A stretch of 64,000 nt of DNA, from the NCBI GenBank assembly GCA_965247455.1, contig CBDFHE010000006.1:59606-123605 (forward strand). Direction: 5' to 3'. This stretch comes from JACZYA01 sp965247455. GTDB lineage: Bacteria; Acidobacteriota; Terriglobia; Acidiferrales; 2-02-FULL-67-57. How positions within the stretch are numbered: the first letter of the stretch is position 1; every line of letters begins with the position of its first letter. The translations under genes and the position numbers were made by a program. The notes under the pieces were generated by a model. It did not search any database. It saw only the letters and a list, made by a program, of their open reading frames with translations, and was not told the origin of the DNA. Of the stretch, positions 25,746-34,588 are shown piece after piece.

Positions 25746-25820
25746 TCACTCTCCTGGCGTCGCCTTCCAAACTTGCCCCGAACGTCAGTTCTGGCCGCCG
25801 TTCACGTTCTTCGACCGGCA

Positions 25821-26429
25821 TCAATCGTCGCCGTTGGCAGACCGAATGGGACCGAAATGGTCAATGGGCCAGTAGGCGAAGACGGCCTTGCCATAGATGT
25901 AGTCGCGATGTACGGTGCCCCAGAAACGCGAGTCGTGCGAGCTGCGCCAGCGGTCGCCGAGCACAAAGTAATGCTGCGATGAAAGGCGGGTGAGCGGATA
26001 GGATTGCAGGTCGTGGTCCTCCGGCGCCACGTAGTCCTCCCGCAACGGCACGCCGTTGACGTACACTATCCCCCGGCGAATCTCAATGCTCTCGCCGGGC
26101 AGGCCGACGATGCGTTTGATGAAGGACTTGTTCAGGTCGCGCGGATAGCGGAAAACCACAATGTCGCCCCGCTCGATGGACCCGAACTTGTACACGAACT
26201 TGTTGATGAAGATGCGCTCCTGGTCGGCCAACTCAGGGGTCATGCTGTTGCCTTCCACTTTGACGGGCTGATAGACGAAAGCAATGATGCCCAGCGCCAG
26301 CGCGGTGGCAATCAGCAGATCGCGCATCCAAACGATGGAAAACAAGGAAAGGAAGAAAGCTTTGCCGAAGCCGCGCCGTGAACCTCGGGTGCGGCCTAGA
26401 AAGCCCGGAGCTTGTCCGCCATCGCCCAT
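25821..26429 (-). CDS. lepB: Signal peptidase I
   Basis: Inner-membrane serine protease removing signal peptides from exported proteins. 202 residues. One membrane segment near residues 36-54 (LLIATALALGIIAFVYQPV) is followed by the catalytic Ser in VEGNSMTPEL, catalytic Lys in NKSFIKRIVGLPGE and the conserved YFVLGDRWRSSHDSRFWG box. The N-terminus is basic (RTRGSRRGFGK). It is a short, single-anchor form like those of Gram-positives and Acidobacteriota. It reads leftward just upstream of carA, 75 bp away. Confidence 0.95.
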   Translation of the reverse strand: MGDGGQAPGFLGRTRGSRRGFGKAFFLSLFSIVWMRDLLIATALALGIIAFVYQPVKVEGNSMTPELADQERIFINKFVYKFGSIERGDIVVFRYPRDLNKSFIKRIVGLPGESIEIRRGIVYVNGVPLREDYVAPEDHDLQSYPLTRLSSQHYFVLGDRWRSSHDSRFWGTVHRDYIYGKAVFAYWPIDHFGPIRSANGDD

Positions 26430-26486
26430 CCCCGAATCTTGTTTCTATAGCACAGGGCTTCCGCCTGCGCAAGACCCCGGCGTGTG

Positions 26487-27221
26487 ATGATGACCTCCAA
26501 CCCAGCGCCGGCGCAAACCGGCGGAAATACCGCGACCGTGCGCATCGCCGCCGTGCTCCCCGCACTCAACGAAGAGCAGGCACTGGCGCAGGTACTGAAA
26601 GACTTGCCCCGGTCGTTATTTACCTCGGTCATCGTCGCGGACAATGGCAGCACCGACCGCACCGCCGAGGTGGCCCGCGCCGGAGGCGCGCAGGTGGTCA
26701 GCGAACCGCGCCGCGGCTACGGTCGCGCCTGCCTGGCGGCGTTGGCGGCGCTGCCAGCTGAAATTGAGATTGTGGTCTTCCTCGACGCCGACGCCAGCGA
26801 CGATCCCTCTGAGGCCGTCCGGCTGATCGAGCCCATCCTGCGCGGGGAAGCCGACTTAGTCGTCGGCTCGCGCACGCGGGGCCACGCGCAGCCCGGCTCT
26901 CTGTTCTGGACTCAGCGCGTGGGTAACCGGCTGGCGGTGGGGCTGATTCGGCTGCTCTACGGTCATCGCTACACCGACCTGGGGCCGTTCCGCGCCATCC
27001 GCCGGTCGAGCCTGAAACAACTGGAGATGAGCGACCCGAACTTCGGCTGGACAGCCGAAATGCAGGTCAAGGCCCTGCAACGCGGCCTGCGCGTGGAGGA
27101 AGTTCCGGTGAGCTACCGCCGGCGCATCGGTCGCTCGAAAATCTCCGGCACTTTCAAGGGAGCGGTGCTGGCAGGGCTGAAAATCGCTTGGACCATCTTC
27201 CGCCTGCGCTGGACGAGGTAA
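26487..27221 (+). CDS. Family 2 glycosyltransferase
   Basis: About 244 residues in the GT-A fold. AAVLPALNEEQALAQVL at the N-terminus, nucleotide-binding VIVADNGSTDRTAEVAR, metal-binding VFLDADASDDP (DxD-like), RTRGHAQPGSLFWTQRVGNRL and GPFRAIRRSSLKQLEM. This pattern is that of dolichyl-phosphate-glucose/mannose synthase-like (DPM1/DPG) enzymes acting on a polyprenyl phosphate, without the C-terminal membrane domain. The acceptor is unknown. Three successive start codons (GTG 26484, ATG 26487, ATG 26490) are possible. Its stop is one base from that of the convergent outer-membrane gene. Confidence 0.88.
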   Translation: MMTSNPAPAQTGGNTATVRIAAVLPALNEEQALAQVLKDLPRSLFTSVIVADNGSTDRTAEVARAGGAQVVSEPRRGYGRACLAALAALPAEIEIVVFLDADASDDPSEAVRLIEPILRGEADLVVGSRTRGHAQPGSLFWTQRVGNRLAVGLIRLLYGHRYTDLGPFRAIRRSSLKQLEMSDPNFGWTAEMQVKALQRGLRVEEVPVSYRRRIGRSKISGTFKGAVLAGLKIAWTIFRLRWTR

Positions 27222-27222
27222 C

Positions 27223-28080
27223 TTAGCGGGGAGATTTCCGGCGGGGGTGGGAATCGAAGCTCTTGGCGATTCCGAGGACAAAACCGGTGTTGGGGTCGTT
27301 GCGGGTCAGCCCGGCGACGCCGGCAAAGTCCCAGCGGAAGCCGCCGCCGAAGACCTGCACGCCCAGGCGGGCCTGCGAGCGGCTGCCGGTGCCGACCAGA
27401 GGGCCGGTGGCAGGGGTGTCGCGCGTGCTCCAGCGGCCCGCCACTTCTGCGACCAAGTTCACCCGCTGGTGCAGAGGATAGATGGCACCGAGCCCGTAGA
27501 GCACCACCTCATTTTGCGCAAACAGTCCCGTAGGCGCCTGCAAAATCCCCACCCCCAGGTTGCCGAAGAGGTTCAGCTTTCCGTAGTGCTTCTGGGCCAG
27601 CAGGGTGAAGAAGACGTTGGTGGTGCTCAGGCCGATGCCGCGGGCTTCGTCCGAGTTGGGCGCCTCGAAACCAAACCGGATGCCGAGGGCAGGCCGGCTC
27701 TTCGTCTCAGGATAGAGTTGGAACTTGACTGCCAGCGTGAAGTCGCCGAAGTCGGAGGCGGAGGTGCCGCCGCGCTTCAAGGTGGGTGTAAGCTGGGCCG
27801 GAACCTGCTGGTTAACGGAAAGGAAATTTCGGATGGTGCCCTGGATTTGAAGCTCCACCGCCCGGCTCACGCCGATGTGCAGGTCAACCACGCCCACCCG
27901 ACTCAGGTCGCCGGATAGGCCCGACAGGGGAAAGGTAGCGCCTTGCAGGAACTCCACTCCGAATTGCACCAGCATCTCGCCCGGACGGACAACGTCCACT
28001 GGCTGGGTGGTCAGGGGACGCTGCTGCGCCGCCGCCGGAGCGGCCAGCAGCACGGCCAGAAGCGGAAACGCGATTTTCAT
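27223..28080 (-). CDS. Probable outer-membrane beta-barrel protein
   Basis: 285 residues from ATG at 28080, which begins a clear signal peptide (MKIAFPLLAVLLAAPAAAQQ). The rest is strand-rich with alternating hydrophobic residues and many Gly/aromatic ends (VQFGVEFLQGATFPL, LHIGVSRAVELQIQG, LGIRFGFEAPN, LNLFGNLGVGIL, VNLVAEVAGRWS), ending in FVLGIAKSFDSHPRRK. The pattern fits a small transporter/porin-like barrel of unknown function, a type often annotated simply as hypothetical in Acidobacteriota. An upstream frame extension exists but lacks signal-peptide character. Confidence 0.75.
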   Translation of the reverse strand: MKIAFPLLAVLLAAPAAAQQRPLTTQPVDVVRPGEMLVQFGVEFLQGATFPLSGLSGDLSRVGVVDLHIGVSRAVELQIQGTIRNFLSVNQQVPAQLTPTLKRGGTSASDFGDFTLAVKFQLYPETKSRPALGIRFGFEAPNSDEARGIGLSTTNVFFTLLAQKHYGKLNLFGNLGVGILQAPTGLFAQNEVVLYGLGAIYPLHQRVNLVAEVAGRWSTRDTPATGPLVGTGSRSQARLGVQVFGGGFRWDFAGVAGLTRNDPNTGFVLGIAKSFDSHPRRKSPR

Positions 28081-28251
28081 CGGGCGTCTCAAAACGCGCA
28101 CCATTATGCGGGGCGGGGCGGGGCGGAGGCAAGCGATTAGTGACAGGCAAGCTTTGGAATCGCTCCGGCTGAGCCTGCGCCGCGCCACCAAGGTCGATCC
28201 CATGGTCGCCCTCCGCTACGAGTAAGTTTGAGAGGGAAGCAAACATGCTAC

Positions 28252-28328
28252 TCACCACAGAGACGCAGAGGACGCAGAGAAGAGCGAATAAATTTTATGT
28301 GTCCTCTGTGTCTCGGCGGTGAATCCGT
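28252..28328. repeat. Inverted pair of CACAGAGACACAGAG-type repeats
   Basis: The left arm CTCACCACAGAGACGCAGAG and the right arm (reverse complement of TTCACCGCCGAGACACAGAG) face each other across an A/T-rich loop (AATAAATTTTATG). This is the same repeat family that surrounds the GxxExxY cassette at 55.9-56.8 kb. It lies between rsmE and the outer-membrane gene and could fold into a long imperfect hairpin. Confidence 0.75.
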
Positions 28329-28346
28329 CACCAAGGCAATTTTGGA

Positions 28347-29075
28347 CTAGCTGGAAGCAAGTTCGTGGCTGAGGACGGCCAGCGCCGCCAACACGGCGGT
28401 CTCCGCCCGCAAGATGTTCCCGCCCAATGAGGCTTCCTGGAAGCCGGCAGCCCGGGCCACCTCGCGTTCCTCCTCCGTCCAACCTCCCTCGGGGCCAATC
28501 GCTAGAGCGACACTCTGGAGAGGCGAGGGAAACTCGCGCAAGACCATTCGCAACAGCGGCGACTCGCGCGCTTCCGAGAGCAGGATTCTTACCTGCGCGT
28601 CCACTTGGGCAAAGGCCTCCGTCGCCCGGCTGATCGACAGCAACTTCGGGGGCGCTGCTCGGCGCGCCTGCTGCGAGGCGTTGAGGAGAATCTTCTGCCA
28701 GCGTGTGCTTCGTGCCGGAGCTGCTTGCACCAGCCGCTTCAGCGTCCGAGCGGCGGCCAGGGGGACGACTTCGGTTACGCCCAGCTCAGTTCCCTTCTCC
28801 AGCAACCGCTCCCAGCGGTCGAACTTGATCAGCGCCGCCAGCAACACCAGTCGCGGCTCAGCGGCGGTCTGCGTCAATTTTTCCATTAAGGCAAATTCAA
28901 TTCGGTCGCGGCTCACCCCAGCCACGCGTCCCAGCCACACCTCGCTGCCGTCGGACAACTCGTAGAGCTGGCCGGGCTGGGCCCGCAGGACGCGCGCCAG
29001 ATGGTGCGCCTGTTCTCCCGTCAGGATTGTCCGGTCCCTGCCGAAACTTTCCACCATGAAGCGTCGCCGCGCCAC
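28347..29075 (-). CDS. rsmE: 16S rRNA (uracil(1498)-N(3))-methyltransferase
   Basis: SPOUT-class methyltransferase modifying U1498 of 16S rRNA. About 242 residues from the chosen start. N-terminal PUA-like domain (ARRRFMVESFG, LTGEQAHHLARVLRAQPGQLYEL) and C-terminal knotted SAM-binding domain (LIKFDRWERLLEKGTELGVTEVVPL, ALAIGPEGGWTEEERE, LGGNILRAETAVLAALAVL). GTG at 29075 is chosen: AGGAG lies 4 bases upstream, and the upstream codons are unlike the family. Confidence 0.93.
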   Translation of the reverse strand: MARRRFMVESFGRDRTILTGEQAHHLARVLRAQPGQLYELSDGSEVWLGRVAGVSRDRIEFALMEKLTQTAAEPRLVLLAALIKFDRWERLLEKGTELGVTEVVPLAAARTLKRLVQAAPARSTRWQKILLNASQQARRAAPPKLLSISRATEAFAQVDAQVRILLSEARESPLLRMVLREFPSPLQSVALAIGPEGGWTEEEREVARAAGFQEASLGGNILRAETAVLAALAVLSHELASS

Positions 29076-29313
29076 CGCTCTCCTCAGCAAACCAGACAAA
29101 CCGGCGAAGAAAGCCGCGCCTTCCTCGTCGCCACCCTCCTGCGCCAAGGCTTCAGAGGGCAAGCCGCATGGGACGTCGGCCTTCCTTTAGAGGTCATGAA
29201 AAAGCCGTGCCCTGACAGACGCATCTTAGCAACACAGTCGTAGCTCACTACCGGGCCGTGCAACCGGCAACAGGCTAACACGATTTATGCGGAGGAGAAA
29301 CGCGCAAACGGGA

Positions 29314-30444
29314 CTAGCCGAAGATGTCTTTCACGCGGTCGAGCAAGCTGGACTTATCGACCGGGCGGTTCTCGGCGGGCAGCGTGCGGCTGAGCTCTTC
29401 AATCAGCCGCTTCTGCTCCCGGGTCAACTTCTCGGGAGTTTCCACCTGCAACTCCACGAACAGGTCGCCACGCCTGCCGTTCAAGCTGGGGAAACCTTTG
29501 CCTTTCAAGCGGAACACCGCGCCGCTCTGCGTCCCGGCGGGGACTTTGATGGTCTGGTCGCCGTCCAGAGTGGAGACGCGAATCTCGCCCCCCAAAGCAG
29601 CCTGCGGAAAGCTGATGGGAATGGAGCAAAAGAGATTGGAGTCGCGGCGCTCAAAGAAGGGGTGCTCTTCGACGTTCAACACCACATAGAGGTCGCCGCG
29701 GGGGCCGCCGTAGGTGCCGGCGTCTCCTTCGTCGCCGATGCGCAGCCGGGTGCCCGTATCCACGCCGGGCGGAATCTTGATCTCGATGGTGCGCTCCCGC
29801 GCGACCCGGCCTTGCCCCCGGCATTCGGGACACGGGTCGCGAGTCACCTGCCCGGCGCCCCGGCACTGCGGGCAGGTGCGCGAGACGGAAAAGAAACCTT
29901 GCTGATAGCGCACCTGGCCGCGCCCGTTGCAAGCCGTACAGGTGGAGGAGCCCGTTCCAGTGCGCGCGCCCGAGCCCCCGCACCCGGGGCAGACTTCTTC
30001 TCTCGGAATCTTGATCTTGGTGGTGGCTCCGCGGGCCGCTTCTTCAAACGTCAGTTCTAAGTCATAGCGCAGGTCGCTGCCGCGCCGCACGCGGGTACGC
30101 CGGCGCCCGCCTACGCCGAACAGGTCTTCGATGCCGAAGAAGTCGCCAAAGATATCGGAAAAGTCATTAAAGATGGACTGGTCAACGCCGGTCAAGGGCT
30201 GCCCGCCCAAACCGGCATGGCCGAAGCGGTCGTAGGTGGCGCGCTTCTGTGGGTCGATGAGAACGCTGTAGGCTTCCGTCACTTCTTTGAACCGCTCTTC
30301 TGCCTCCTGCTTGCGGTTGGGATTGCGGTCCGGGTGCCATTCGAGAGCGGCGCGGCGGTAAGCCTTCTTGATCCCGTCCTCGCCGACGGTGCGGTTGAGG
30401 CCGAGGATTTCGTAGTAGTCGCGCTGGGTATTGGCCCGCGGCAT
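29314..30444 (-). CDS. dnaJ: Chaperone DnaJ
   Basis: Hsp40 co-chaperone stimulating DnaK ATPase. 376 residues: J domain (DYYEILGLNRTVGEDGIKKAYR, HPD in WHPDRNPN), Gly/Phe linker (GDFFGIEDLFGVGG), four zinc-binding repeats (CPGCGGSG, CTACNGRG, CPQCRGAG, CPECRGQG) and the substrate-binding C-terminal domains (GDLYVVLNVEEHPFFERRDSNL). It is the last gene of hrcA-grpE-dnaJ, its ATG 6 bases after the grpE stop. dnaK is not in the window. Confidence 0.97.
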   Translation of the reverse strand: MPRANTQRDYYEILGLNRTVGEDGIKKAYRRAALEWHPDRNPNRKQEAEERFKEVTEAYSVLIDPQKRATYDRFGHAGLGGQPLTGVDQSIFNDFSDIFGDFFGIEDLFGVGGRRRTRVRRGSDLRYDLELTFEEAARGATTKIKIPREEVCPGCGGSGARTGTGSSTCTACNGRGQVRYQQGFFSVSRTCPQCRGAGQVTRDPCPECRGQGRVARERTIEIKIPPGVDTGTRLRIGDEGDAGTYGGPRGDLYVVLNVEEHPFFERRDSNLFCSIPISFPQAALGGEIRVSTLDGDQTIKVPAGTQSGAVFRLKGKGFPSLNGRRGDLFVELQVETPEKLTREQKRLIEELSRTLPAENRPVDKSSLLDRVKDIFG

Positions 30445-30450
30445 GAGCGG

Positions 30451-31098
30451 CTAGTTCGCCTCTTCTGGTTCAGGTTTGGGCTTCGAGTCGGATTCCGGCT
30501 CGGCGTCCGAGGGAGCAGCTTCCTCCGGATGCACGGCAACCCGCACCAGCGCCGGCCGCAGCAAACGGTCCTTGAGCAAGTAGCCCCGCTGCATCTCGCC
30601 CAGCACTTCGTGGTCGGGATGCTCGGTGGTTTCCACGCGCTCGACGGCGTGGTGATAGTGCGGGTCGAAGGGCTTGCCGACCGCCTCCACCGGCTTCAGG
30701 CCTGCCCGCGCCAGAGTGTCAAAGAGCTGCTTGTAGATTAGCTCCACGCCCTTGCGATACTCTTCGTCTGCGCTGCCGCCGGGGGCGGCCAAAGCCCGCT
30801 CAAAAGCGTCCAGCACCGGCAGCAGCGACTCCACCAACGCGGCTTCGGTGTACTGCCGGAACTCCCGCTGCTCGCGCTCGGTTCGCTTGCGATAGTTCTC
30901 TAAGTCGGCCTGGCGGCGCAGCAACTGATCGTAGAGCGCTCGCTTCTCTTCCAGCAGTTCCTTGATCTGCTCTTCCAGGCTGGGAGCTTCCGCCGACGGG
31001 GAGTCTTGATCCGTCTGGGGAGTTTCCGCCGGGGCGGACGCCACAGAGTTCTCGTCCGCTTCCACGTCTGAGTTGTGAGGCTTGTTTTCGTCGATCAC
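30451..31098 (-). CDS. grpE: Nucleotide exchange factor GrpE
   Basis: DnaK nucleotide exchange factor. 215 residues. An acidic N-terminal region precedes a long coiled coil (LEEQIKELLEEKRALYDQLLRRQADLENYRKRTEREQREF), then the four-helix bundle (LLPVLDAFERALAAPG, GVELIYKQLFDTLARAGLKPVEAVGKPFDP) and the beta-wing (HHAVERVETTEHPDHEVLGEMQRGYLLKDRLLRPALVRVA). The C-terminal Glu/Lys/Pro tail is low complexity. It starts 28 bases after the hrcA stop. Confidence 0.95.
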   Translation of the reverse strand: MIDENKPHNSDVEADENSVASAPAETPQTDQDSPSAEAPSLEEQIKELLEEKRALYDQLLRRQADLENYRKRTEREQREFRQYTEAALVESLLPVLDAFERALAAPGGSADEEYRKGVELIYKQLFDTLARAGLKPVEAVGKPFDPHYHHAVERVETTEHPDHEVLGEMQRGYLLKDRLLRPALVRVAVHPEEAAPSDAEPESDSKPKPEPEEAN

Positions 31099-31126
31099 CG
31101 GGATGCCATGTCCTTACCGGGAGGAG

Positions 31127-32161
31127 TTAATTTTGCGTCAAGACGCGGTCGAGCAGCGCGGCTACGTACCGAACGGCGGTGATGGCGCGGGCATAGTCCA
31201 TCCGGGTCGGCCCCAACAGACCCAGCAACCCCATGGGTCGCTGCTGATAGCCGTAGCGGGTTCCGATGAGGGTGAAGTCTTTCATCGCCGGCGAGAACTC
31301 CTCCAAGCCGACCAGAATGCGCGGCTCCGGCTCCGGGCTCTCCACGCAATCGGTCAGCAGTCGGGCCAGTCGCTCCTTTCTCTCCAAAGCCTGCAAGAGG
31401 TCGCGGAGGGCCTCAGGCTCGGCGGCTTCGGCTTGCTCCAGCAAATGCGCCATCCCTTCGACGTGCACAACCGCATCTTTTGGGGCAGTGTCGAAGCCCT
31501 CCTGGCAGAGGGCCAGCGCGTGTTGGAGAAACCGGCTGCGCTCGGCCGCCACGCGGCGCTCCATCTCGGCGCGGATGGCTTCCAAGGTCCATCCGCGGAA
31601 GTTGTCGTTCAAATAGGCGGTCATGCGTGCCAGCTCATCCCGCTCAAACCGCTGGCGGGTGCGGACCACCTTGTCGCGCACGAACCCGGCTTTGGTCACC
31701 ACCACCGCCAGCACGCGGCGGTCGGAGAGGGGCACGAAGCGAACCTCCTCCAAAACCGTTTGCGCCAAGCTGGGCAGGAGAACCAAACCCACGCCGTGGC
31801 ACAGTTCCGAAAGCGCATGCGGCGCGCGAGCCAACAACTCCTCCGCGCCGCCGGTTTCACCGGCCATCAGATGGTCAATGCGGCTGCGGTGGGCCGAGCG
31901 CAGACGCGCCCCGGAAGCGACCTGTCGAGCGTAGAGCCTGTAGGCCTTGGCCGTGGGCACGCGCCCCGCCGAAGTGTGCGGCTGGTGCAGGTAACCTTTC
32001 CGTTCCAGTCCGACCATCACATTGCGGACAGTAGCCGAAGAAACCCGGCCGCGCCGGCGGGCGACCTCGGAAGACGGGACCGGAGCTCCGCCTTGAATGT
32101 ACATTTGGACTACGGCCGCCAGGATTTCGCGGTCGCGTTCTTCGAGCTGTTGCGCGCTCAC
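31127..32161 (-). CDS. hrcA: Heat-inducible transcription repressor HrcA
   Basis: Repressor of class I heat-shock genes. 344 residues. N-terminal winged helix (REILAAVVQMYIQGGAPVPSSEVARR, SSATVRNVMVGLERKGYLHQPHTSAGRVPTAKAYRLY) and a GAF-like middle/C-terminal domain (ILVGLEEFSPAMKDFTLIGTRYG, GLLGLLGPTRMDYARAITAVRYVA). It is the first gene of the operon. I searched the 230 bp upstream for a CIRCE inverted repeat (TTAGCACTC-N9-GAGTGCTAA) and saw none, so regulation of this copy may differ from the classical loop or the operator is diverged. Confidence 0.95.
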   Translation of the reverse strand: MSAQQLEERDREILAAVVQMYIQGGAPVPSSEVARRRGRVSSATVRNVMVGLERKGYLHQPHTSAGRVPTAKAYRLYARQVASGARLRSAHRSRIDHLMAGETGGAEELLARAPHALSELCHGVGLVLLPSLAQTVLEEVRFVPLSDRRVLAVVVTKAGFVRDKVVRTRQRFERDELARMTAYLNDNFRGWTLEAIRAEMERRVAAERSRFLQHALALCQEGFDTAPKDAVVHVEGMAHLLEQAEAAEPEALRDLLQALERKERLARLLTDCVESPEPEPRILVGLEEFSPAMKDFTLIGTRYGYQQRPMGLLGLLGPTRMDYARAITAVRYVAALLDRVLTQN

Positions 32162-32282
32162 GCCAGCGTCACCTTATGCAGTTTCCTCTGCTCCAACCTG
32201 CCTACTGAAAATTCTATCCGGTGGTGCGGGAAGCGTCAAGCAAGCCCTAGAGGTTGTAGCGGATCAAAATGGTGTTGCTGCG

Positions 32283-32385
32283 ACGCCAGGGAGCTTTGAG
32301 CCCCGGTGGCAGGTGCCCTTCGGCTGTGCCCAGGACAGGCCACCGGGGCTCAGCGTGAGCATCCCATTTTCAAAAAGACTCGCTG
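32283..32385. repeat. Dispersed repeat, inverted partner of 11808-11910
   Basis: Read on the minus strand: GTCTTTTTGAAAATGGGATG, CTGAGCCCCGGTGGCCTG, then CCGAAGGGCACCTGCCACCG. It aligns with the element at 11808-11910 over about 100 bp with a small gap. The GTGGC...GCCAC halves form a stem. Its end abuts the stop of the aldehyde dehydrogenase gene at 32394, so it may act as a transcription-end structure. Confidence 0.7.
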
Positions 32386-32393
32386 CCCTGGAG

Positions 32394-33881
32394 CTAGTCG
32401 ATTTGCGCGCGCTGCAAGGTGCCGCTGAAATCCACGTAGATGGACTTCCACTCCGAAAAGACGTCCAAGCCGGCCTGGCCGGCCTCGCGGTGGCCGTTGC
32501 CGGTGCACTTGGTGCCGCCAAAGGGGAGATGAATTTCCGCCCCGATGGTGGGGGCATTGACGTACACGATGCCGGTGTAGAGGTCGCGCATGGCGCGGAA
32601 GGCGAGGTGCAGGTCGCGGGTGTAAATCGAGGAAGACAACCCATAGGCCACGCCGTTGGAGATTTCGATGGCCTCTTCGGCGGTCTCAAACGGAATCACC
32701 GAGACCACCGGGCCAAAGATTTCTTCCTGCGCGATGCGCATCTTGGGGTCGCAGTCGGAAAAAATGGTGGGCGGATAGAAAGAACCCTTGGCATACTCAC
32801 CCTCGGTGAGCGGCTGGCCGCCGCAGAGCAACTGTGCCCCTTCGTTGGTTCCAATCTCCACGTAGTTGTGCACCGTGTCGCGCTGCTGGTCCTGGATGCA
32901 GGGCCCCATCTCGATGGTGGGGTCGAGTCCGTTGCCGACTTTGAGTTTCTGGGCGCGGTCGCCAAACCGGCGCAGAAACTCTTTGTACACCTTCTCGTGC
33001 ACCGCCACCCGGCTGGCGGCGGTGCAGCGTTGTCCGGTGGTGCCGAACCCGCCCCAGAGCGCGCCGTCCAGCGCCAAGTCGAGATCGGCGTCGTCCATCA
33101 CGATGATTATGTTTTTGCCGCCCATCTCCAAGTGACAGTGGCGGAAGTCGGGCGCACACGCTTCCGAAACCATCCGGCCCACCTCGGTGGAGCCGGTGAA
33201 GGAAACCACCTTCACGTCGGAGTGCTTCATCAGCGGCGTGCCCACTTTTCCGCCCGAACCCGTCACCAGGTTCAGCACGCCCTTGGGCAGCCCGGCTTCA
33301 TTCAAAATCTTGACGAAATTCCAGGACGAGAGCGGCGTATCGGTGGCAGGCTTCAAGACCACGGTGTTGCCGCAAATGAGCGCGGCAAAAATTTTCCACG
33401 ACGGGATGGCCATGGGAAAGTTCCAGGGGGTGATGATTCCGGCTACCCCCAGCGGCATCCGCACCGACAGAGCAAACTTGTTGGCCAACTCGGAGGGCGT
33501 GGTTTGCCCGAACAAGCGGCGGCCCTCCCCCGCCATGTAGAAGCCCATGTCGATGGCTTCCTGCACGTCGCCGCGGGTTTCTTTCAGAATCTTGCCCATC
33601 TCGCGGGTCATCTCGCGGGCCAACTCTTCCTTGCGCTCCACCAGCATCTGCGAGGCGCGGAAGAGAATCTCCCCGCGCTTGGGCGCGGGAGTGAGCCGCC
33701 ACTTCTCGTACGCCCCCTGGGCGGCTGCGACCGCCTCGTCCACGTCAACTTTGTCGGAAGCGGGAAACAATCCGATGACGTCGGTCTTGTCGGCGGGATT
33801 GACGTTCTCGAATGTCTGGCCACAACCAGCCTCGACCCAGTCGCCGTTGATACAGTTTCGATAGACTTTCGGCGCTGCCAT
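32394..33881 (-). CDS. NAD(P)-dependent aldehyde dehydrogenase
   Basis: 495 residues, ALDH superfamily. Cofactor region ITPWNFPMAIPSWKIFAALICGNTVVLKPA, SFTGSTEVGRMV, catalytic general base in CHLEMGGKN, nucleophile Cys in FGTTGQRCTAASR, and late motifs EEIFGPVVSVIPFE and PFGGTKCTGNGHREAG. The layout resembles class 1/26-like dehydrogenases used for aliphatic aldehydes or semialdehydes; the substrate is not readable. It is a single gene with 200 bp of non-coding DNA on its 5' side. Confidence 0.93.
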   Translation of the reverse strand: MAAPKVYRNCINGDWVEAGCGQTFENVNPADKTDVIGLFPASDKVDVDEAVAAAQGAYEKWRLTPAPKRGEILFRASQMLVERKEELAREMTREMGKILKETRGDVQEAIDMGFYMAGEGRRLFGQTTPSELANKFALSVRMPLGVAGIITPWNFPMAIPSWKIFAALICGNTVVLKPATDTPLSSWNFVKILNEAGLPKGVLNLVTGSGGKVGTPLMKHSDVKVVSFTGSTEVGRMVSEACAPDFRHCHLEMGGKNIIIVMDDADLDLALDGALWGGFGTTGQRCTAASRVAVHEKVYKEFLRRFGDRAQKLKVGNGLDPTIEMGPCIQDQQRDTVHNYVEIGTNEGAQLLCGGQPLTEGEYAKGSFYPPTIFSDCDPKMRIAQEEIFGPVVSVIPFETAEEAIEISNGVAYGLSSSIYTRDLHLAFRAMRDLYTGIVYVNAPTIGAEIHLPFGGTKCTGNGHREAGQAGLDVFSEWKSIYVDFSGTLQRAQID

Positions 33882-34083
33882 GGGTGCCTTGCCTCCTGTT
33901 GAACTTCTTTATGCGGGGCTACTCGCGTGGGCTTCGAGAAAGCTGACTCTAACAGAACACGGCAGGAGGGTCAATTGGCGCCGATCAGGGGTAGTTGGTT
34001 AGTTTTACGATGTTGATTTGCCGCAGGGCTCGGTGTGAATTGGGACCGATTTCGGAATCGCTCAAATTAGGACACTACCTAGA

Positions 34084-34581
34084 TCAGGGCTGGCGGTTGT
34101 TGCCGGGCTTCGCCTCGGATTTCTCCTCGGGTTTCTCGTCGGTCTGCACGGGTTCGGGCGGCAGCGGATGGGGCGCGGCCACTCCGGCTGTTTCCGGGCC
34201 CAGGCCCAGCTTGACCAAGGAGCGAGCGTCGAGCTTGCCGGTCACCGGAAGGCCGCTTTCCTTTTGCAAGCGCCTCATCGCCGCGCGGGTCTTGGCGTCC
34301 CAGCGGCTGGTGGGTTCGCCTTCCAGGTAGCCCGCGCGAATCAACGCCCGCTGAATCTCCCGAATCCGCTCGGCGGAGGGCCGCTGCTGTCCGCGGCGAC
34401 GCCGGCGGCGCCGGCGTTGTACGGTTGTGGCTGGATCAACTTTGGCTGGAGCAACGATGGCGGCAGACGCCGCCACCGGCAAAGCGTCCCCTGGAAGCCA
34501 CGTTCCCCCCAACAGAAACAGCGAACAGAGTGCGGCGGTCATCACTCGACGCCGACTGGATTGTGAAAGGAAAGGTCGCAT
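34084..34581 (-). CDS. Exported peptidoglycan-binding domain protein with poly-Arg tract
   Basis: 165 residues from ATG at 34581. A basic start (MRPFLSQSSRRRVM) and hydrophobic segment ALCSLFLLGGTWLPG suggest a signal peptide or anchor. Eight or nine consecutive Arg follow (near 34395-34420). A PG_binding_1 fold comes next: IREIQRALIRAGYLEG, RWDAKTRAAMRRLQKESGLPVTGKLDARSL. The C-terminal tail is Pro/Glu/Lys-rich. It starts 7 bases after the htrA stop, so it is cotranscribed and may tether envelope quality control to the cell wall (inference). Confidence 0.8.
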   Translation of the reverse strand: MRPFLSQSSRRRVMTAALCSLFLLGGTWLPGDALPVAASAAIVAPAKVDPATTVQRRRRRRRRGQQRPSAERIREIQRALIRAGYLEGEPTSRWDAKTRAAMRRLQKESGLPVTGKLDARSLVKLGLGPETAGVAAPHPLPPEPVQTDEKPEEKSEAKPGNNRQP

Positions 34582-34588
34582 GGCGCGG

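Noticed and set aside
31100..32400. Possible CIRCE operator for the hrcA operon
   Set aside because: No TTAGCACTC-N9-GAGTGCTAA-like inverted repeat could be found upstream of hrcA or grpE.
32097..33902. Open frame of 601 codons antisense to the aldehyde dehydrogenase, and a similar one over htrA (34427-36217)
   Set aside because: Both run across well-defined genes and intergenic DNA and show no protein family features.
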